Assembly: GCA_024699595.1 (NCBI GenBank)
Contig: JAILPG010000337.1
Coordinates: 1-36,152, forward strand
Source: Lachnospiraceae bacterium
GTDB lineage: Bacteria > Bacillota_A > Clostridia > Lachnospirales > Lachnospiraceae
Reading direction: 5' to 3'
Length of the DNA stretch: 36,152 nt
A program made the translations under genes and the position numbers. A model generated the notes under the pieces. That model had not been told where the DNA came from and did no database searches. It worked only from the letters and a program-made list of their open reading frames with translations. Position 1 is the first letter of the stretch. Each line of letters opens with the position of its first letter. Below, piece by piece: positions 26,002 to 35,660 of the stretch.

Positions 26002-26976
26002 ATGGCAAAAGAGATAAAGACTATCGGAGTATTAACAAGCGGCGGTGATGCACCCGGAATGAATGCGGCTATAAGGGCAGTTGTCAGAAGGGCCATAACT
26101 CAGGGCAAGAAGGTAATGGGTATCCAGAAGGGATATCAGGGATTGCTTAACGAAGAGATCTCTGAGATGCAGGCGAGAGATGTGTCCGATACCATACAGA
26201 AGGGTGGAACCATCTTAAGGACCGCAAGGTGCGAGGAATTTAAGACAGAGGAAGGACAGGCAAAGGGAGCAGAGATCTGCAAAAAATACGGAATAGACGG
26301 TCTTGTCGTAATAGGCGGAGACGGCTCTTACAGAGGAGCACAGGCTCTGTCAAAGAAGGGTATAAATACGATAGGTCTTCCCGGAACCATTGATCTTGAT
26401 ATAGCCTGTACAGACTATACGATAGGTTTTGATACAGCCATTAATACGGCCATGCAGGCAATAGACAAGATAAGGGATACCTCTTCTTCACATGAAAGAT
26501 GCAGTATCATCGAGGTAATGGGAAGAAATGCGGGCTTCATAGCATTATGGTGCGGAGTCTCGACAGGAGCCGAGGATATACTGCTTCCCGAAAAATACCA
26601 GTTCAACGAACAGGAGATCATAGACAATATCATAGCCAACAGAAAGAAGGGAAAGACATTCCATCTTATAATAAATGCTGAGGGGATCGGACACTCCACA
26701 TCAATGGCAAGAAGGATAGAAGCTGCTACGGGAATAGAGACGAGAGCAACCATACTCGGCTACATGCAGAGAGGAGGCTCCCCGACCTGTAAGGACAGAT
26801 TCTATGCCTCGATGATGGGAGCCTATGCCGTTGACCTGCTCTGTGCAGGAAAGACAAACAGGGTTGTAGGCCAGAAGCATGGTGAATGGGTTGATTTTGA
26901 CATAGATGAAGCCCTTGCGATGCAAAAGGAAATACCGGATTTCGAATACAGTGTCAGCAAGGCATTATCGATCTGA
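26002..26976 (+). CDS. pfkA: ATP-dependent 6-phosphofructokinase
   Basis: This enzyme phosphorylates fructose-6-phosphate to the 1,6-bisphosphate in glycolysis. It has 324 residues starting at ATG 26002 with GAGAGG upstream; the TTG six bases earlier is less well placed. GGDAPGMNAAIRAVV (residues 14-28) and VVIGGDGSYRGAQ (about 100-112) carry the Gly that goes with ATP rather than pyrophosphate use. The catalytic loop is PGTIDLDIACTDYTIGFDTA: the Asp of TID is present, but the usual TIDND reads TIDLD, which I believe is common in Clostridia. The PFK order dnaE-pfkA is frequent in Firmicutes. It may be co-transcribed with the methyltransferase 14 nt downstream. Confidence 0.95.
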   Translation: MAKEIKTIGVLTSGGDAPGMNAAIRAVVRRAITQGKKVMGIQKGYQGLLNEEISEMQARDVSDTIQKGGTILRTARCEEFKTEEGQAKGAEICKKYGIDGLVVIGGDGSYRGAQALSKKGINTIGLPGTIDLDIACTDYTIGFDTAINTAMQAIDKIRDTSSSHERCSIIEVMGRNAGFIALWCGVSTGAEDILLPEKYQFNEQEIIDNIIANRKKGKTFHLIINAEGIGHSTSMARRIEAATGIETRATILGYMQRGGSPTCKDRFYASMMGAYAVDLLCAGKTNRVVGQKHGEWVDFDIDEALAMQKEIPDFEYSVSKALSI

Positions 26977-26990
26977 TCACGGAGAATAAG

Positions 26991-27773
26991 ATGATCACCA
27001 GCAATTCTAATGAGCGAATCAAGGCAGTGGTACGGCTTGAAACAGACCGGAGTATAAGACACAGTGAAGGTCTGTATGTGGCTGAGGGAGAAAAAATGTT
27101 TTCAGAAGCTCCTAAAGATCACATAAAAAGCGTATTCATATCTGAGAACTACCTGCAAAAATGCAGTAAGGAGATCGCGAGAAAGTTAGATATCACCGGA
27201 TATGAAACGGTATCAGACAGCGTGTTTTTAAAGATCTCCGATACAAAGACCCCGCAGGGGATCCTGTGCGTACTTAAGCAGCAGTATGCCGATATCACCA
27301 AAGAAACAAAATCAGAGAGAGACAGTATAAGGATACTGATAACAGAGAGGATCCAGGACCCCGGAAATTTAGGAACAATGATAAGGACAGCCGAGGGGGC
27401 GGGATTTGATCTGTTAATAACGGATGATAAGACCGTTGATATATATAATCCCAAGGTGATCAGGGCTACAATGGGATCGATATTCAGAATGAAGATCGCA
27501 GTTTCCCAGGATCTGAAAGATACGATCACCCGTTTAAAGAGTGCAGGTATTACGGTCTACGCCGCACACCTGAAAGGGAAAAACAGTTACCGCGATGAGA
27601 AGTATGGCAAAAAGCTTGCCTTTCTCATAGGAAATGAAGGAAACGGACTGAGTGATGAAATAAGCGGTATGGCAGATAAGCTTATAAGGATACCGATGGA
27701 GGGAAAAGTAGAATCCCTTAATGCTTCGGTAGCGGCCGCTCTGTTAATGTACGAGAGCAAGGAGGAGAGATAA
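26991..27773 (+). CDS. TrmH/SpoU-family rRNA 2'-O-methyltransferase
   Basis: An S-adenosylmethionine-dependent ribose methyltransferase of 260 residues with GGAGAATA before ATG. The N-terminal substrate-binding domain covers about residues 1-95 (RHSEGLYVAEGEKMFSEA). The SPOUT knot carries all three motifs: ERIQDPGNLGTMIRTAEGAG (about 118-137), FLIGNEGNGLS (about 210-220) and IPMEGKVESLNASVAAALL (about 233-251). This architecture is that of the RlmB/TsnR-like enzymes that modify 23S rRNA; the exact nucleotide cannot be told. It lies in a tight run pfkA, this gene, proC (gaps of 14 and 4 nt). Confidence 0.92.
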   Translation: MITSNSNERIKAVVRLETDRSIRHSEGLYVAEGEKMFSEAPKDHIKSVFISENYLQKCSKEIARKLDITGYETVSDSVFLKISDTKTPQGILCVLKQQYADITKETKSERDSIRILITERIQDPGNLGTMIRTAEGAGFDLLITDDKTVDIYNPKVIRATMGSIFRMKIAVSQDLKDTITRLKSAGITVYAAHLKGKNSYRDEKYGKKLAFLIGNEGNGLSDEISGMADKLIRIPMEGKVESLNASVAAALLMYESKEER

Positions 27774-27777
27774 ACAG

Positions 27778-28572
27778 ATGAAGATAGGTTTTATCGGACT
27801 TGGAAATATGGGAAGCGCCATGATAGGGGGCATAATTAAAAAAGGAACCGTAAACAGCTCTGATATAACCGGTGCCGAGCAGAGTAAGGAAAGATGCAGG
27901 CTCATTTCGGAGAAATACGGGATAAAGACTACGGTTTCAAACAAGGAAGCTGCAGAAAACGCGGATTTTCTTGTGTTATCGGTAAAGCCTCAGGTCTATG
28001 AAGAAGTGATAGATGATATAAAGGATACGGTAAATGATAAGACGGTGATCATATCCATAGCTCCGGGAAAGACGATAGAATGGATCACTTCACGATTTGG
28101 CAGGAGCTTAAAGATAGTAAGATGCATGCCAAACACACCGGCACTTGTTTTGGAAGGCTGTACCGGAGTAGTAAGGGGAGACGGAGTAACAGATGAAGAA
28201 TTTGAGGAAGTAAAGAATATCCTTAACAGCTTCGGAAAAGCCACACAGGTGAGTGAGTCACAGATCGATGCGGTTGTAGCCATAAGCGGAAGCTCGCCGG
28301 CCTATGTATTCATGATGATCGAAGCCATGGCAGATGCAGCAGTACGTGAAGGACTTCCGAGAGACAAGGCATATGAAATGGCAGCGCAGGCTGTATACGG
28401 ATCAGCAAAAATGGTTCTGGAAACGGGCAAGCATCCCGGAGAGCTTAAGGATATGGTCTGTTCTCCGGCAGGAACGACGATCGAAGCGGTAAAAGTGCTT
28501 GAAAATATGGGCTTCAGGGCATCATTAATGGAGGCAATGAAGGCCTGTGCCGACAGGTCAAGAAGCCTGTAA
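27778..28572 (+). CDS. proC: Pyrroline-5-carboxylate reductase
   Basis: This enzyme carries out the last step of proline synthesis, reducing pyrroline-5-carboxylate with NAD(P)H. It has 264 residues with AAGGAGGAGAG before ATG, and the ribosome site lies within the end of the upstream gene. The N-terminal Rossmann motif is GFIGLGNMGSAMIGG (residues 4-18). RCMPNTPAL (about 117-125) and the C-terminal signature from GSSPAYVFMMIEAMADAA through HPGELKDMVCSPAGTT are typical. It is the third gene of the pfkA run. A TTGACA promoter for the next gene starts just after its stop. Confidence 0.95.
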   Translation: MKIGFIGLGNMGSAMIGGIIKKGTVNSSDITGAEQSKERCRLISEKYGIKTTVSNKEAAENADFLVLSVKPQVYEEVIDDIKDTVNDKTVIISIAPGKTIEWITSRFGRSLKIVRCMPNTPALVLEGCTGVVRGDGVTDEEFEEVKNILNSFGKATQVSESQIDAVVAISGSSPAYVFMMIEAMADAAVREGLPRDKAYEMAAQAVYGSAKMVLETGKHPGELKDMVCSPAGTTIEAVKVLENMGFRASLMEAMKACADRSRSL

Positions 28573-28573
28573 T

Positions 28574-28602
28574 TTGACAAACAGCTGTTATTTTGGTAGA
28601 GT
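28574..28602 (+). promoter_or_regulatory. Candidate promoter for the SleB-like hydrolase
   Basis: TTGACA (28574-28579, perfect), a 17-bp spacer, then TAGAGT (28597-28602). It lies about 55 nt before the start codon. Confidence 0.6.
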
Positions 28603-28657
28603 TATGAAAGATATGCGGTAAAGGAGAGTAATTTATCCATAGATTTCAGGAGGATTT

Positions 28658-29857
28658 ATGAATAACAAAATGCATACTTGTCTGTTAAGCATTGTTATTG
28701 CAGCAGTGCTTGCAGTCAGTGTTTTGGGGAGTGTGCATGATGTTTATGCAGTAGAAGGGTCCGGCGCGACTAAGAACAATGTCCGTGTCGAGGTTGTAAA
28801 AGCATCAAGTGTTTCAATACAAACGAATACAGAGGGCAAGGTTACACCCACGATAGAGATAACAACAGGCTCGGGAAATACCGTATCATCGGATCCGGGC
28901 AGCTCGCTTTCGGGATCGGTTGCAGGAATACCTTACAGTAAGCTTGTAATGGCCAACGTCCATGAAGCAGTAAATGTCAGAAAAGAAGCTTCCGAAGAAG
29001 CGGAGATCGTCGGAAAGCTGTTTAAGGACTGCGGAGGAGAGATACTGGAAGCCGGCAACGGATGGACCAAGCTTAAGAGCGGAGATGTGACAGGATGGGT
29101 CAGAAATGACTATCTTCTGTTTGGTGCAGATGCAAAGGCATTAGCTGATTCGGTTGTATCCAAGGTGGCAACATCCACCACGGGATCGTTAAGGATCAGA
29201 ATGGAGCCGAATGAAAATGCAAAGATCCTCGATCTGTTGGCAGAAGGTGACAAGATCGATGTGATCGAAGAAGGTGACCAGTGGGTCAAAGTTGAATATT
29301 CAGACGGTACCGAGTGCTATGTATCAGCTGATTACGTGACTATATCCTATGAGCTCTGCCATGGCAAGACAATGGAGAAGATAAAGGCCGAGGAAGAGGC
29401 GGAGCAGAAGGCAAGACAGGCTGCAAACAAGACTGAGAGTACCAAATCATCCGACAATAAGTCCTCACAGAGCAGTGCTACAGTACCTGCCGCGGTAACT
29501 ACCGCACCGGTAGCAAGCAGCTTTGATGATCTTACGTTACTGGCAGCTCTTATACAGTGTGAGGCCGGCTATGAAGTATATGAAGGCCAGGTATCTGTAG
29601 GAACTGTAGTTATCAACAGGTTGAAGACAGGAAGATGGGGCAACTCCATTTATTCTGTAATATATGCAAAGAGCCAGTTTGGACCCGCAGGTTCGGGAAT
29701 GGTGGCGCAGGTTGCAGCTGCAGGCCCCAAGGCATCCTGTATACAGGCAGCTCAGGAAGCCCTGTCGGGAGTATCCTACATAGGAACGGCAACATCCTTC
29801 AGGAACATAAGATCAGGACATGTGGGAATAGTGATAGGAAATCATGTATTCTGGTAA
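28658..29857 (+). CDS. Secreted SH3-domain, SleB-like cell wall hydrolase
   Basis: A 399-residue exported wall enzyme with AGGAGG before ATG. The signal peptide covers about residues 1-31 (hydrophobic LLSIVIAAVLAVSVLG, cleavage after VYA). Two bacterial SH3 domains follow (about 99-152, NVHEAVNVRKEASEEAEIV; and about 170-228, GSLRIRMEPNENAKIL), then a low-complexity Ala/Glu/Ser/Thr linker (about 245-287). The C-terminal Hydrolase_2 domain (about 291-399) resembles SleB/CwlJ lytic enzymes; the likely catalytic Glu is E302 in IQCEAGYEVYEGQ. In spore-formers such enzymes degrade cortex, but many Clostridia use them in vegetative wall turnover. It is a single-gene unit with its own promoter and a terminator at 29901. 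Confidence 0.92.
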   Translation: MNNKMHTCLLSIVIAAVLAVSVLGSVHDVYAVEGSGATKNNVRVEVVKASSVSIQTNTEGKVTPTIEITTGSGNTVSSDPGSSLSGSVAGIPYSKLVMANVHEAVNVRKEASEEAEIVGKLFKDCGGEILEAGNGWTKLKSGDVTGWVRNDYLLFGADAKALADSVVSKVATSTTGSLRIRMEPNENAKILDLLAEGDKIDVIEEGDQWVKVEYSDGTECYVSADYVTISYELCHGKTMEKIKAEEEAEQKARQAANKTESTKSSDNKSSQSSATVPAAVTTAPVASSFDDLTLLAALIQCEAGYEVYEGQVSVGTVVINRLKTGRWGNSIYSVIYAKSQFGPAGSGMVAQVAAAGPKASCIQAAQEALSGVSYIGTATSFRNIRSGHVGIVIGNHVFW

Positions 29858-29900
29858 TTACGGGTAGCTGTAATACATACAGATTGTTGACTATAGTATG

Positions 29901-29928
29901 AGGGTGGCTGAGTTATCAGTCACCCTTT
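29901..29928 (+). terminator. Terminator after the SleB-like gene
   Basis: AGGGTGGCTGA (29901-29911) pairs with TCAGTCACCCT (29916-29926) around GTTA with one wobble; the tail is TTTAT, a weak U-tract. The hairpin is 25 nt before argF, so some read-through is likely. Confidence 0.65.
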
Positions 29929-29952
29929 ATGGTTTACTGAAAGGAAACGAAA

Positions 29953-30939
29953 ATGAGTCTTAAGGGAAGGAACTTTTTAACATTAAAGGATTTTACCGCT
30001 GAAGAGATAACGGAATTACTTGATCTTGCTAAGGATCTGAAAGAAAAAAAGAAGAAAGGGATATTTGACCGGGTATATCAGGGAAAGAATATCGCTCTAA
30101 TATTTGAAAAGACTAGTACCCGTACAAGATGCTCATTTGAGATAGCCGCCCACGATATGGGGATAGGAACCACTTATCTGGATTCCAAGCTTTCCCAGAT
30201 GGGAAAAAAAGAAAGCATTGCCGATACAGCAAGGGTACTCGGAAGGATGTATGACGGGATAGAATACAGAGGCTTTGGACAGGATGTTGTCGAAGAACTT
30301 GCCAAATATGCGGGAGTGCCGGTATGGAACGGGCTGACCAATGAATATCATCCCACCCAGATGTTAGCAGATATGCTGACAATAAAAGAGCATCTCGGAA
30401 CACTGGAGGGAAAGAAGCTTGTGTATATGGGTGATGCAAGATACAATATGGGCAATTCACTCATGATAGCCTGTGCAAAAATGGGCATGCATTTTGTAGC
30501 AGCCGCTCCAAAGAAGTATTTCCCTGAGGATAAGCTCGTAAACGAATGCAGAAAGTTTGCAATGGAGTCTGGAGCCACCATAACCTTTGAGGAAGATCCA
30601 TATAAGGCAGTGACAGGTGCTGATATCATATACACCGATGTATGGGTATCGATGGGAGAGCCTGATGAAGTATGGGAAGAAAGGATCAGGGAACTGACGC
30701 CTTACAAGGTTACCATGGATATAATGAACAGTGCCAATGAAAATGCGATATTCTTACATTGCCTGCCGGCTTTCCATGACCTGAAGACAGAGATAGGAAA
30801 GGAAATGGGAGAGAGGTTCTCCTTAACGGAGATGGAAGTGACCGACGAAGTCTTTGAAAAGTACTCTGACATAGTATTTGATGAGGCGGAAAACCGTATG
30901 CATACCATTAAGGCTGTTATGGCTGCAACCCTTGGATAA
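29953..30939 (+). CDS. argF: Ornithine carbamoyltransferase
   Basis: This enzyme joins carbamoyl phosphate to ornithine to give citrulline. It has 328 residues with AAAGGAAAC before ATG. Carbamoyl-phosphate motifs are [11 protein letters not shown] (residues 55-65) and HPTQMLADM (about 135-143); the ornithine loop is HCLPAFHD (about 272-279). No other arginine gene is adjacent, so biosynthetic (ArgF) and catabolic (ArcB) roles cannot be separated by context; the absence of an arcA/arcC neighbour favours biosynthesis. I found no clear ARG box upstream. Confidence 0.94.
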   Translation: MSLKGRNFLTLKDFTAEEITELLDLAKDLKEKKKKGIFDRVYQGKNIALIFEKTSTRTRCSFEIAAHDMGIGTTYLDSKLSQMGKKESIADTARVLGRMYDGIEYRGFGQDVVEELAKYAGVPVWNGLTNEYHPTQMLADMLTIKEHLGTLEGKKLVYMGDARYNMGNSLMIACAKMGMHFVAAAPKKYFPEDKLVNECRKFAMESGATITFEEDPYKAVTGADIIYTDVWVSMGEPDEVWEERIRELTPYKVTMDIMNSANENAIFLHCLPAFHDLKTEIGKEMGERFSLTEMEVTDEVFEKYSDIVFDEAENRMHTIKAVMAATLG

Positions 30940-30995
30940 AGCAGGTATAGATGAGCCATACATGATCGGTGTCTTTTAAAAGACGGGATATAACC

Positions 30996-31283
30996 ATGAA
31001 AAAAGAAGAGCGGTCGTATATCAGGAATCTGGTAAAAAAAGAGATCTTTTATATTGATCTGATAAGCGGAATACTGAGCTTTATAATATGTATCCTTACC
31101 CTTTTGATATTTTTAAATCAGAAGCTTACAGGTCTTATAGGATATGTATTCAGCATAGCCCTGTTGATATCCGGACTGAATGCCTACAAAGGATACAAGT
31201 ACAACACACCCACAAAGAGAATGTATCTTTTGTTCTCAGTGATATCATTTGCAGTGATGATATACAGCCTGATAGTCTTATAG
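30996..31283 (+). CDS. Small membrane protein (95 aa)
   Basis: The chosen start is ATG 30996 (MKKEERSYIRNLVKKE), giving 95 residues; the GTG at 30969 lacks a ribosome site. GACGGGA upstream is weak. A basic N-terminus is followed by about three hydrophobic segments (about 21-40 FYIDLISGILSFIICILTLL, 45-62, and 76-95). No conserved motif is recognised. It is 11 nt upstream of the next small gene and part of a run reaching dusB, so it is probably co-transcribed with coaX. The function is unknown. Confidence 0.7.
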   Translation: MKKEERSYIRNLVKKEIFYIDLISGILSFIICILTLLIFLNQKLTGLIGYVFSIALLISGLNAYKGYKYNTPTKRMYLLFSVISFAVMIYSLIVL

Positions 31284-31294
31284 AAACAGAAGAG

Positions 31295-31654
31295 ATGGAA
31301 GAAAAGATAGTATTGTGTGGTGCAAACGCATATGAAAAAAAATTCTATTTAAATGAACAGTTCAGCGCAATGCCCGATTCGATAAAAAAAGAGCTGCAGA
31401 TAATCTGCGTGCTCTTTACTGAAGAAGTGGGCGGTGTGCTTACCTTTGTATTTGATGAAGAGGGCAACTTAAGCCTTGAGACAGATGCAGATGAGGGAGA
31501 TCTTCTGTATGACGAGATAGGTTCGGCTCTGCTCGTCAAGGAGATACTGAGAAAAAAGCAGGAACTCTTTGAGTCTCTGACTCTGTACTATAAAATATTT
31601 ATTCTGAAACAGGATCCTTCTGCACTGCTTGCAGAGGAGGAAGGGGATAAGTAA
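31295..31654 (+). CDS. Conserved uncharacterised 119-aa protein
   Basis: The start is ATG 31295 ([20 protein letters not shown]), with 119 residues; AGAAGAG precedes it. The longer frame from 31088 overlaps the membrane gene and is rejected. Key stretches are [16 protein letters not shown] (8-23), [21 protein letters not shown] (about 41-61) and [18 protein letters not shown] (about 66-83), all strikingly acidic and aromatic. I recall a Lachnospiraceae family of this kind annotated as DUF6145, but cannot confirm the number. Its stop codon TAA shares one base with the coaX start (TAATG), which implies coupled translation. Confidence 0.78.
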   Translation: MEEKIVLCGANAYEKKFYLNEQFSAMPDSIKKELQIICVLFTEEVGGVLTFVFDEEGNLSLETDADEGDLLYDEIGSALLVKEILRKKQELFESLTLYYKIFILKQDPSALLAEEEGDK

Positions 31655-32421
31655 TGTTACTTGTCGTAGATGTGGGAAACACAAATATCACTATAGGAGT
31701 CTATGAGGGAAAGGAGCTGAAAGACAGTTTCAGGATCACCACCAAGATCCCAAGGACTTCAGATGAATACAGCATAACCATAATTGAGCTTTTGAACAAT
31801 GCAGGTATTGATAAGAGTAAGATAACAGGAACCATAATAGCAAGTGTTGTGCCGAATATCATGCATGCTCTTACCGGCTCGATAATAAAGAGCTTTAAGC
31901 ATACGCCTCTTATAGTGGGACCGGGTATCAAAACCGGGATAAGGATCGATACTCCGAATCCGAAAGAGATAGGGCCTGACAGGATAGTAGACTGTGTTGC
32001 GGCTTATGAGATATACGGAGGACCGATACTGGTCCTTGATTTCGGAACAGCGACCACCTATGATCTGGTGGAGAGAGACGGAAGATTTACTGTAGGTATT
32101 ACCGCACCGGGAATAAGGATTTCTGCCAAAGCATTATGGGAGGATACTGCAAAGCTTCCCGAGATAGAGATAATAAAGCCGAAATCCATACTTGCAAACG
32201 AGACGATCAGCAGTATGCAGGCAGGACTGATGTATGGGCAGATAGGACAGACGGAATATATCATCAATCAGGTCAAGAAAGAAACCGGATATGATGATCT
32301 GAAAGTAGTTGCAACCGGAGGACTCGGAAGGCTGGTAGCAAACGAGACCGATACCATAGATGAGTACAATGCACAGCTGACTCTTGACGGATTGAGAATA
32401 CTGTATGATAAGAATAGGTGA
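31654..32421 (+). CDS. coaX: Type III pantothenate kinase
   Basis: This enzyme catalyses the first step of coenzyme A synthesis, phosphorylating pantothenate. It has 255 residues with GGAGGAAGGG before ATG and overlaps the upstream stop by one base. The ASKHA-fold phosphate motif [12 protein letters not shown] lies at residues 5-16. [12 protein letters not shown] (about 108-119) and [10 protein letters not shown] (about 128-137) are the type III signatures; D128-region Asp is the usual catalytic base. Type III enzymes are not feedback-inhibited by CoA. It overlaps dusB by 17 nt. Confidence 0.95.
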   Translation: MLLVVDVGNTNITIGVYEGKELKDSFRITTKIPRTSDEYSITIIELLNNAGIDKSKITGTIIASVVPNIMHALTGSIIKSFKHTPLIVGPGIKTGIRIDTPNPKEIGPDRIVDCVAAYEIYGGPILVLDFGTATTYDLVERDGRFTVGITAPGIRISAKALWEDTAKLPEIEIIKPKSILANETISSMQAGLMYGQIGQTEYIINQVKKETGYDDLKVVATGGLGRLVANETDTIDEYNAQLTLDGLRILYDKNR

Positions 32422-33370
32422 TGTTGAACTTAAAAATCCGTGGATACTGGCACCGATGGCAGGCGTATGCGACCTGCCATTTCGTTTGATATGCTCTGAA
32501 ATGGGAGCGGGACTCGTATGCACTGAAATGATAAGTGCAAAGGCGATCCTTTATAATAACAGGAATACAAAGGAACTGATGAGAATGGATGACAGGGAGC
32601 ATCCCGTGTCATTACAGCTGTTTGGGTCCGATCCTGACATAATGGGAGATATCGCAGCAAGGATCGAGGATGCCGGACATGATATCCTCGACATAAACAT
32701 GGGCTGCCCCGTACCAAAGGTAGTAAACAACAATGAAGGTTCAGCTCTCATGAAGGATCCGGTTCTTGCAGGAAAAATAATAGAAAGGGTATCGTCTTCC
32801 ACAAAAAAGCCTGTGACGGTCAAGATAAGAAAGGGCTTTGATGAAGAGCATATAAATGCTGTGGAGATCGCACATATAGCTGAGGAATCAGGCGCAAGCG
32901 CCATCACCGTGCATGCAAGGACAAGAGAACAGTATTATACGGGAAAGGCAGACTGGGACACCATAAGATCGGTAAAAAAGGCTGTTAAGATACCGGTTAT
33001 CGGAAACGGGGATGTTTGCTCCTATGAAAGCGCAGAGAAAATGCTAAATGAAACCGGCTGTGATGCAGTGATGATAGGACGGGCCGCAAGAGGAAATCCA
33101 TGGATATTTAAGGAGCTTAATGAGAGGGCAGCAGGCAGGGAATATATACCCCCGTCTTATGACGAGGTGCTTGAAATGGTATTAAGACATGCTCAGATGT
33201 TAGTTGATCACAAAGGAGAATATACCGCTGTAAGAGAAATGCGAAAGCACAGTGCCTGGTATCTTACAGGGATGAAAAATGCTTCAAAGATCAGAGGAAG
33301 ACTCAATGAGACCGAAAGCTATGAAGAACTGAAGGAACTGATAGACCGGTTGAGAGCCATGATAAACTGA
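32405..33370 (+). CDS. dusB: tRNA-dihydrouridine synthase
   Basis: A flavin enzyme that reduces uridine to dihydrouridine in the tRNA D loop. It has 321 residues; ATG 32405 lies inside coaX, an overlap of 17 nt, so translation is probably coupled. The FMN-binding start is [16 protein letters not shown] (residues 15-30). The catalytic Cys lies in [20 protein letters not shown] (about 96-115). [22 protein letters not shown] and IGNGDV are also typical. Its length fits DusB of Firmicutes. The pairing coaX-dusB is common in Clostridia, followed by greA-lysS as here, although greA has its own promoter. Confidence 0.95.
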   Translation: MIRIGDVELKNPWILAPMAGVCDLPFRLICSEMGAGLVCTEMISAKAILYNNRNTKELMRMDDREHPVSLQLFGSDPDIMGDIAARIEDAGHDILDINMGCPVPKVVNNNEGSALMKDPVLAGKIIERVSSSTKKPVTVKIRKGFDEEHINAVEIAHIAEESGASAITVHARTREQYYTGKADWDTIRSVKKAVKIPVIGNGDVCSYESAEKMLNETGCDAVMIGRAARGNPWIFKELNERAAGREYIPPSYDEVLEMVLRHAQMLVDHKGEYTAVREMRKHSAWYLTGMKNASKIRGRLNETESYEELKELIDRLRAMIN

Positions 33371-33446
33371 ACAGCCTGTCGTAAACGGCCTGCCAAAGCA
33401 TTAAAATAGGCTGAAAGTCGGACATTGGAGGGCATCAAAGCGATTC

Positions 33447-33475
33447 TTGACATTGGATAAAAGTTTGAGTATACT
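33447..33475 (+). promoter_or_regulatory. Strong sigma-A promoter for greA-lysS
   Basis: TTGACA (33447-33452), exactly 17 bp, then TATACT (33470-33475). Predicted start near 33482 gives a leader of about 93 nt. Confidence 0.85.
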
Positions 33476-33493
33476 TCATAAAGTTATTATGAG

Positions 33494-33555
33494 TTAACCG
33501 GACAGGCGGTTACTGAAACCGGGAGCGTCGGGGTATATCCCGGGTTAATGTTTTT
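33494..33555 (+). promoter_or_regulatory. Possible attenuator in the greA leader
   Basis: The segment CCCGGGTTAA (33539-33548) can pair with TTAACCGG (33494-33501) or with AACCGGGA (33517-33524). The second choice gives a GC-rich hairpin ending just before TGTTTTT (33549-33555), like a terminator. The two pairings exclude each other. No known riboswitch motif was recognised. Confidence 0.5.
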
Positions 33556-33574
33556 GGAAAGAAGGTAGTATAAA

Positions 33575-34057
33575 ATGGCGGAAAAAAAGTACACACTCAC
33601 GTATGAAGGACTTAAGGCACTGGAAGATGAGCTGCAGGATCTGAATGTAAATAAAAGGGCTGAGAACGCCGAAAAGCTCAAGGAAGCCAGAGCTCAGGGA
33701 GATCTTTCGGAGAATGCCGAATATGATGCTGCAAAGGATGAGCAGAGAGATATTCATGCAAGAATAGAAGAGATCGAAAAGATCCTGAAAAATGCGGAGG
33801 TAGTGCTTGAAGAGGAAGTGGATACCGACAGAGTAAGCGTCGGATGTACCGTAAAGATCCGCGACATGGAATATAAAGAGGACATGGAGTATAAGATCGT
33901 AGGTTCAACAGAAGCAGACAGCTTAAACGGAAAGATATCCAATGAATCTCCAGTAGGAAGAGCTCTGTTAGGAGCCAAGAAAAACCAGACAGTGACTGTT
34001 GAGACAATGTCCGGAAGCATCAAATACAAGGTTCTTGAGATAACAAGAGCAAGCTGA
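33575..34057 (+). CDS. greA: Transcription elongation factor GreA
   Basis: This factor rescues backtracked RNA polymerase by stimulating transcript cleavage through its secondary channel. It has 160 residues, standard length, with GAAAGAAGG before ATG. The N-terminal coiled coil (about residues 8-76) carries the acidic tip in [16 protein letters not shown]. The C-terminal FKBP-like domain spans about 82-160 ([30 protein letters not shown]). It is preceded by a strong promoter and a structured leader, and is followed by lysS after 84 nt. Confidence 0.97.
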   Translation: MAEKKYTLTYEGLKALEDELQDLNVNKRAENAEKLKEARAQGDLSENAEYDAAKDEQRDIHARIEEIEKILKNAEVVLEEEVDTDRVSVGCTVKIRDMEYKEDMEYKIVGSTEADSLNGKISNESPVGRALLGAKKNQTVTVETMSGSIKYKVLEITRAS

Positions 34058-34141
34058 TAAGAGCAGAAGACCACCGGTCTGCATATCCTTTGGTAACAGG
34101 GATAACCAGATCCGGTACGGATTGATACAGAGGGAAAAAGA

Positions 34142-35647
34142 TTGGGAAACGAGAATGGCGAAAACGGGCAGGCAAAGGCGCAGGCTCAGGATCTGAATCA
34201 GATATTAAGGAATAAGAGAGAAAAGCTTGCTAATCTGCAGGCGGAAGGAAAAGATCCGTTTCAGATAATGAAATACGATCAGACTCATCACAGTCAGGAG
34301 ATTAAGGATAACTTTGATGCTCTTGAAGGAAAGAGCGTATCCATAGCCGGACGTATGATGTTAAAGAGGGTTATGGGAAAGGCTTCTTTTTGCAATGTTG
34401 CAGATCTTACCGGCAACATACAGGTATATGTTGCAAGGGATGCAGTCGGCGAGGAACCCTATGCCGCATTTAAGAAGTTCGATGTGGGTGACATCATAGG
34501 TGTTAAGGGTGAGGTATTTAAGACCCAGAAGGGTGAAATGTCCGTTCATGCTGCCGAGATAATACTTTTATCAAAGAGCCTTCAGGTGCTTCCCGAAAAA
34601 TATCATGGACTTACCAATACCGATATGAGATACCGTCAGAGATATGTGGATCTCATAATGAATGATGAGGTAAAGGATACTTTTGTAAAGAGATCAAAGA
34701 TCATAAGCTCTATCAGGAATTACCTGAATGCTCAGGGATTTCTTGAAGTGGAGACTCCGATGCTTGTGTCAAATGCAGGCGGCGCTGCAGCTAGACCCTT
34801 TGAGACACATTTCAATGCACTGGATGAGGATCTGAAACTCAGGATATCTTTAGAGCTCTACTTAAAGAGACTTATAGTGGGAGGTCTTGAGAAAGTATAC
34901 GAGATAGGCAGGGTATTCAGAAATGAAGGTCTTGATACAAGGCACAATCCCGAGTTTACCCTAATGGAGCTGTATCAGGCATATACAGACTATGAGGGTA
35001 TGATGGATCTCACCGAAAAGCTTTTCCGCCATGTGGCAGAAGAGGTGCTCGGTACCACAACGATTACTTATAACGGGATAGAGATGGATCTTTCAAAGCC
35101 TTTTGAAAGGATCACGATGATAGATGCCGTAAAGAAATATTCGGGAGTAGACTTTAATGAGGTTACTACCCTTGAAGAGGCCAGAGCCCTTGCAAAGGAA
35201 CACCATGTGGAATTTGAGCAACGTCATAAGAAGGGTGATATCCTGAATCTCTTCTTTGAAGCCTTTGTGGAGGAGCATCTGATACAGCCTACCTTCCTTA
35301 TGGATCATCCTGTTGAGATATCTCCTCTTACCAAGAGAAAGCCCTCAAATCCCGATTATGTCGAGAGATTTGAATTTTTCATGAACGGCTGGGAGATGGC
35401 AAATGCCTACTCAGAGCTTAACGATCCCATAGATCAGAGAGAGAGGTTCAAGGCTCAAGAGGAACAGCTTGCACAGGGAGATGAGGAAGCAAATACCACA
35501 GATGAGGACTTCTTAAATGCCCTTGAGATTGGAATGCCGCCTACGGGAGGCATAGGCTACGGCATAGACAGAATGGTAATGCTGTTTACCGACTCACCGG
35601 CGATCAGGGATGTGTTGTTGTTCCCGACCTTGAAGTCGTTGAGTTAA
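34142..35647 (+). CDS. lysS: Lysyl-tRNA synthetase (class II)
   Basis: This enzyme charges tRNA-Lys. It has 501 residues and starts at TTG 34142 with AGAGGG 8 nt upstream; no in-frame ATG is near. The OB-fold anticodon domain covers about 60-170. Motif 2 is [21 protein letters not shown] (about 254-274) and motif 3 is [22 protein letters not shown] (about 467-488). The C-terminus ends [10 protein letters not shown], shortly after motif 3, without the added tail some family members carry. A short palindrome and tandem repeats follow immediately, so the gene's 3' end may be an attachment site for an integrated element. Confidence 0.96.
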   Translation: MGNENGENGQAKAQAQDLNQILRNKREKLANLQAEGKDPFQIMKYDQTHHSQEIKDNFDALEGKSVSIAGRMMLKRVMGKASFCNVADLTGNIQVYVARDAVGEEPYAAFKKFDVGDIIGVKGEVFKTQKGEMSVHAAEIILLSKSLQVLPEKYHGLTNTDMRYRQRYVDLIMNDEVKDTFVKRSKIISSIRNYLNAQGFLEVETPMLVSNAGGAAARPFETHFNALDEDLKLRISLELYLKRLIVGGLEKVYEIGRVFRNEGLDTRHNPEFTLMELYQAYTDYEGMMDLTEKLFRHVAEEVLGTTTITYNGIEMDLSKPFERITMIDAVKKYSGVDFNEVTTLEEARALAKEHHVEFEQRHKKGDILNLFFEAFVEEHLIQPTFLMDHPVEISPLTKRKPSNPDYVERFEFFMNGWEMANAYSELNDPIDQRERFKAQEEQLAQGDEEANTTDEDFLNALEIGMPPTGGIGYGIDRMVMLFTDSPAIRDVLLFPTLKSLS

Positions 35648-35660
35648 GAAATGCAGTAAA

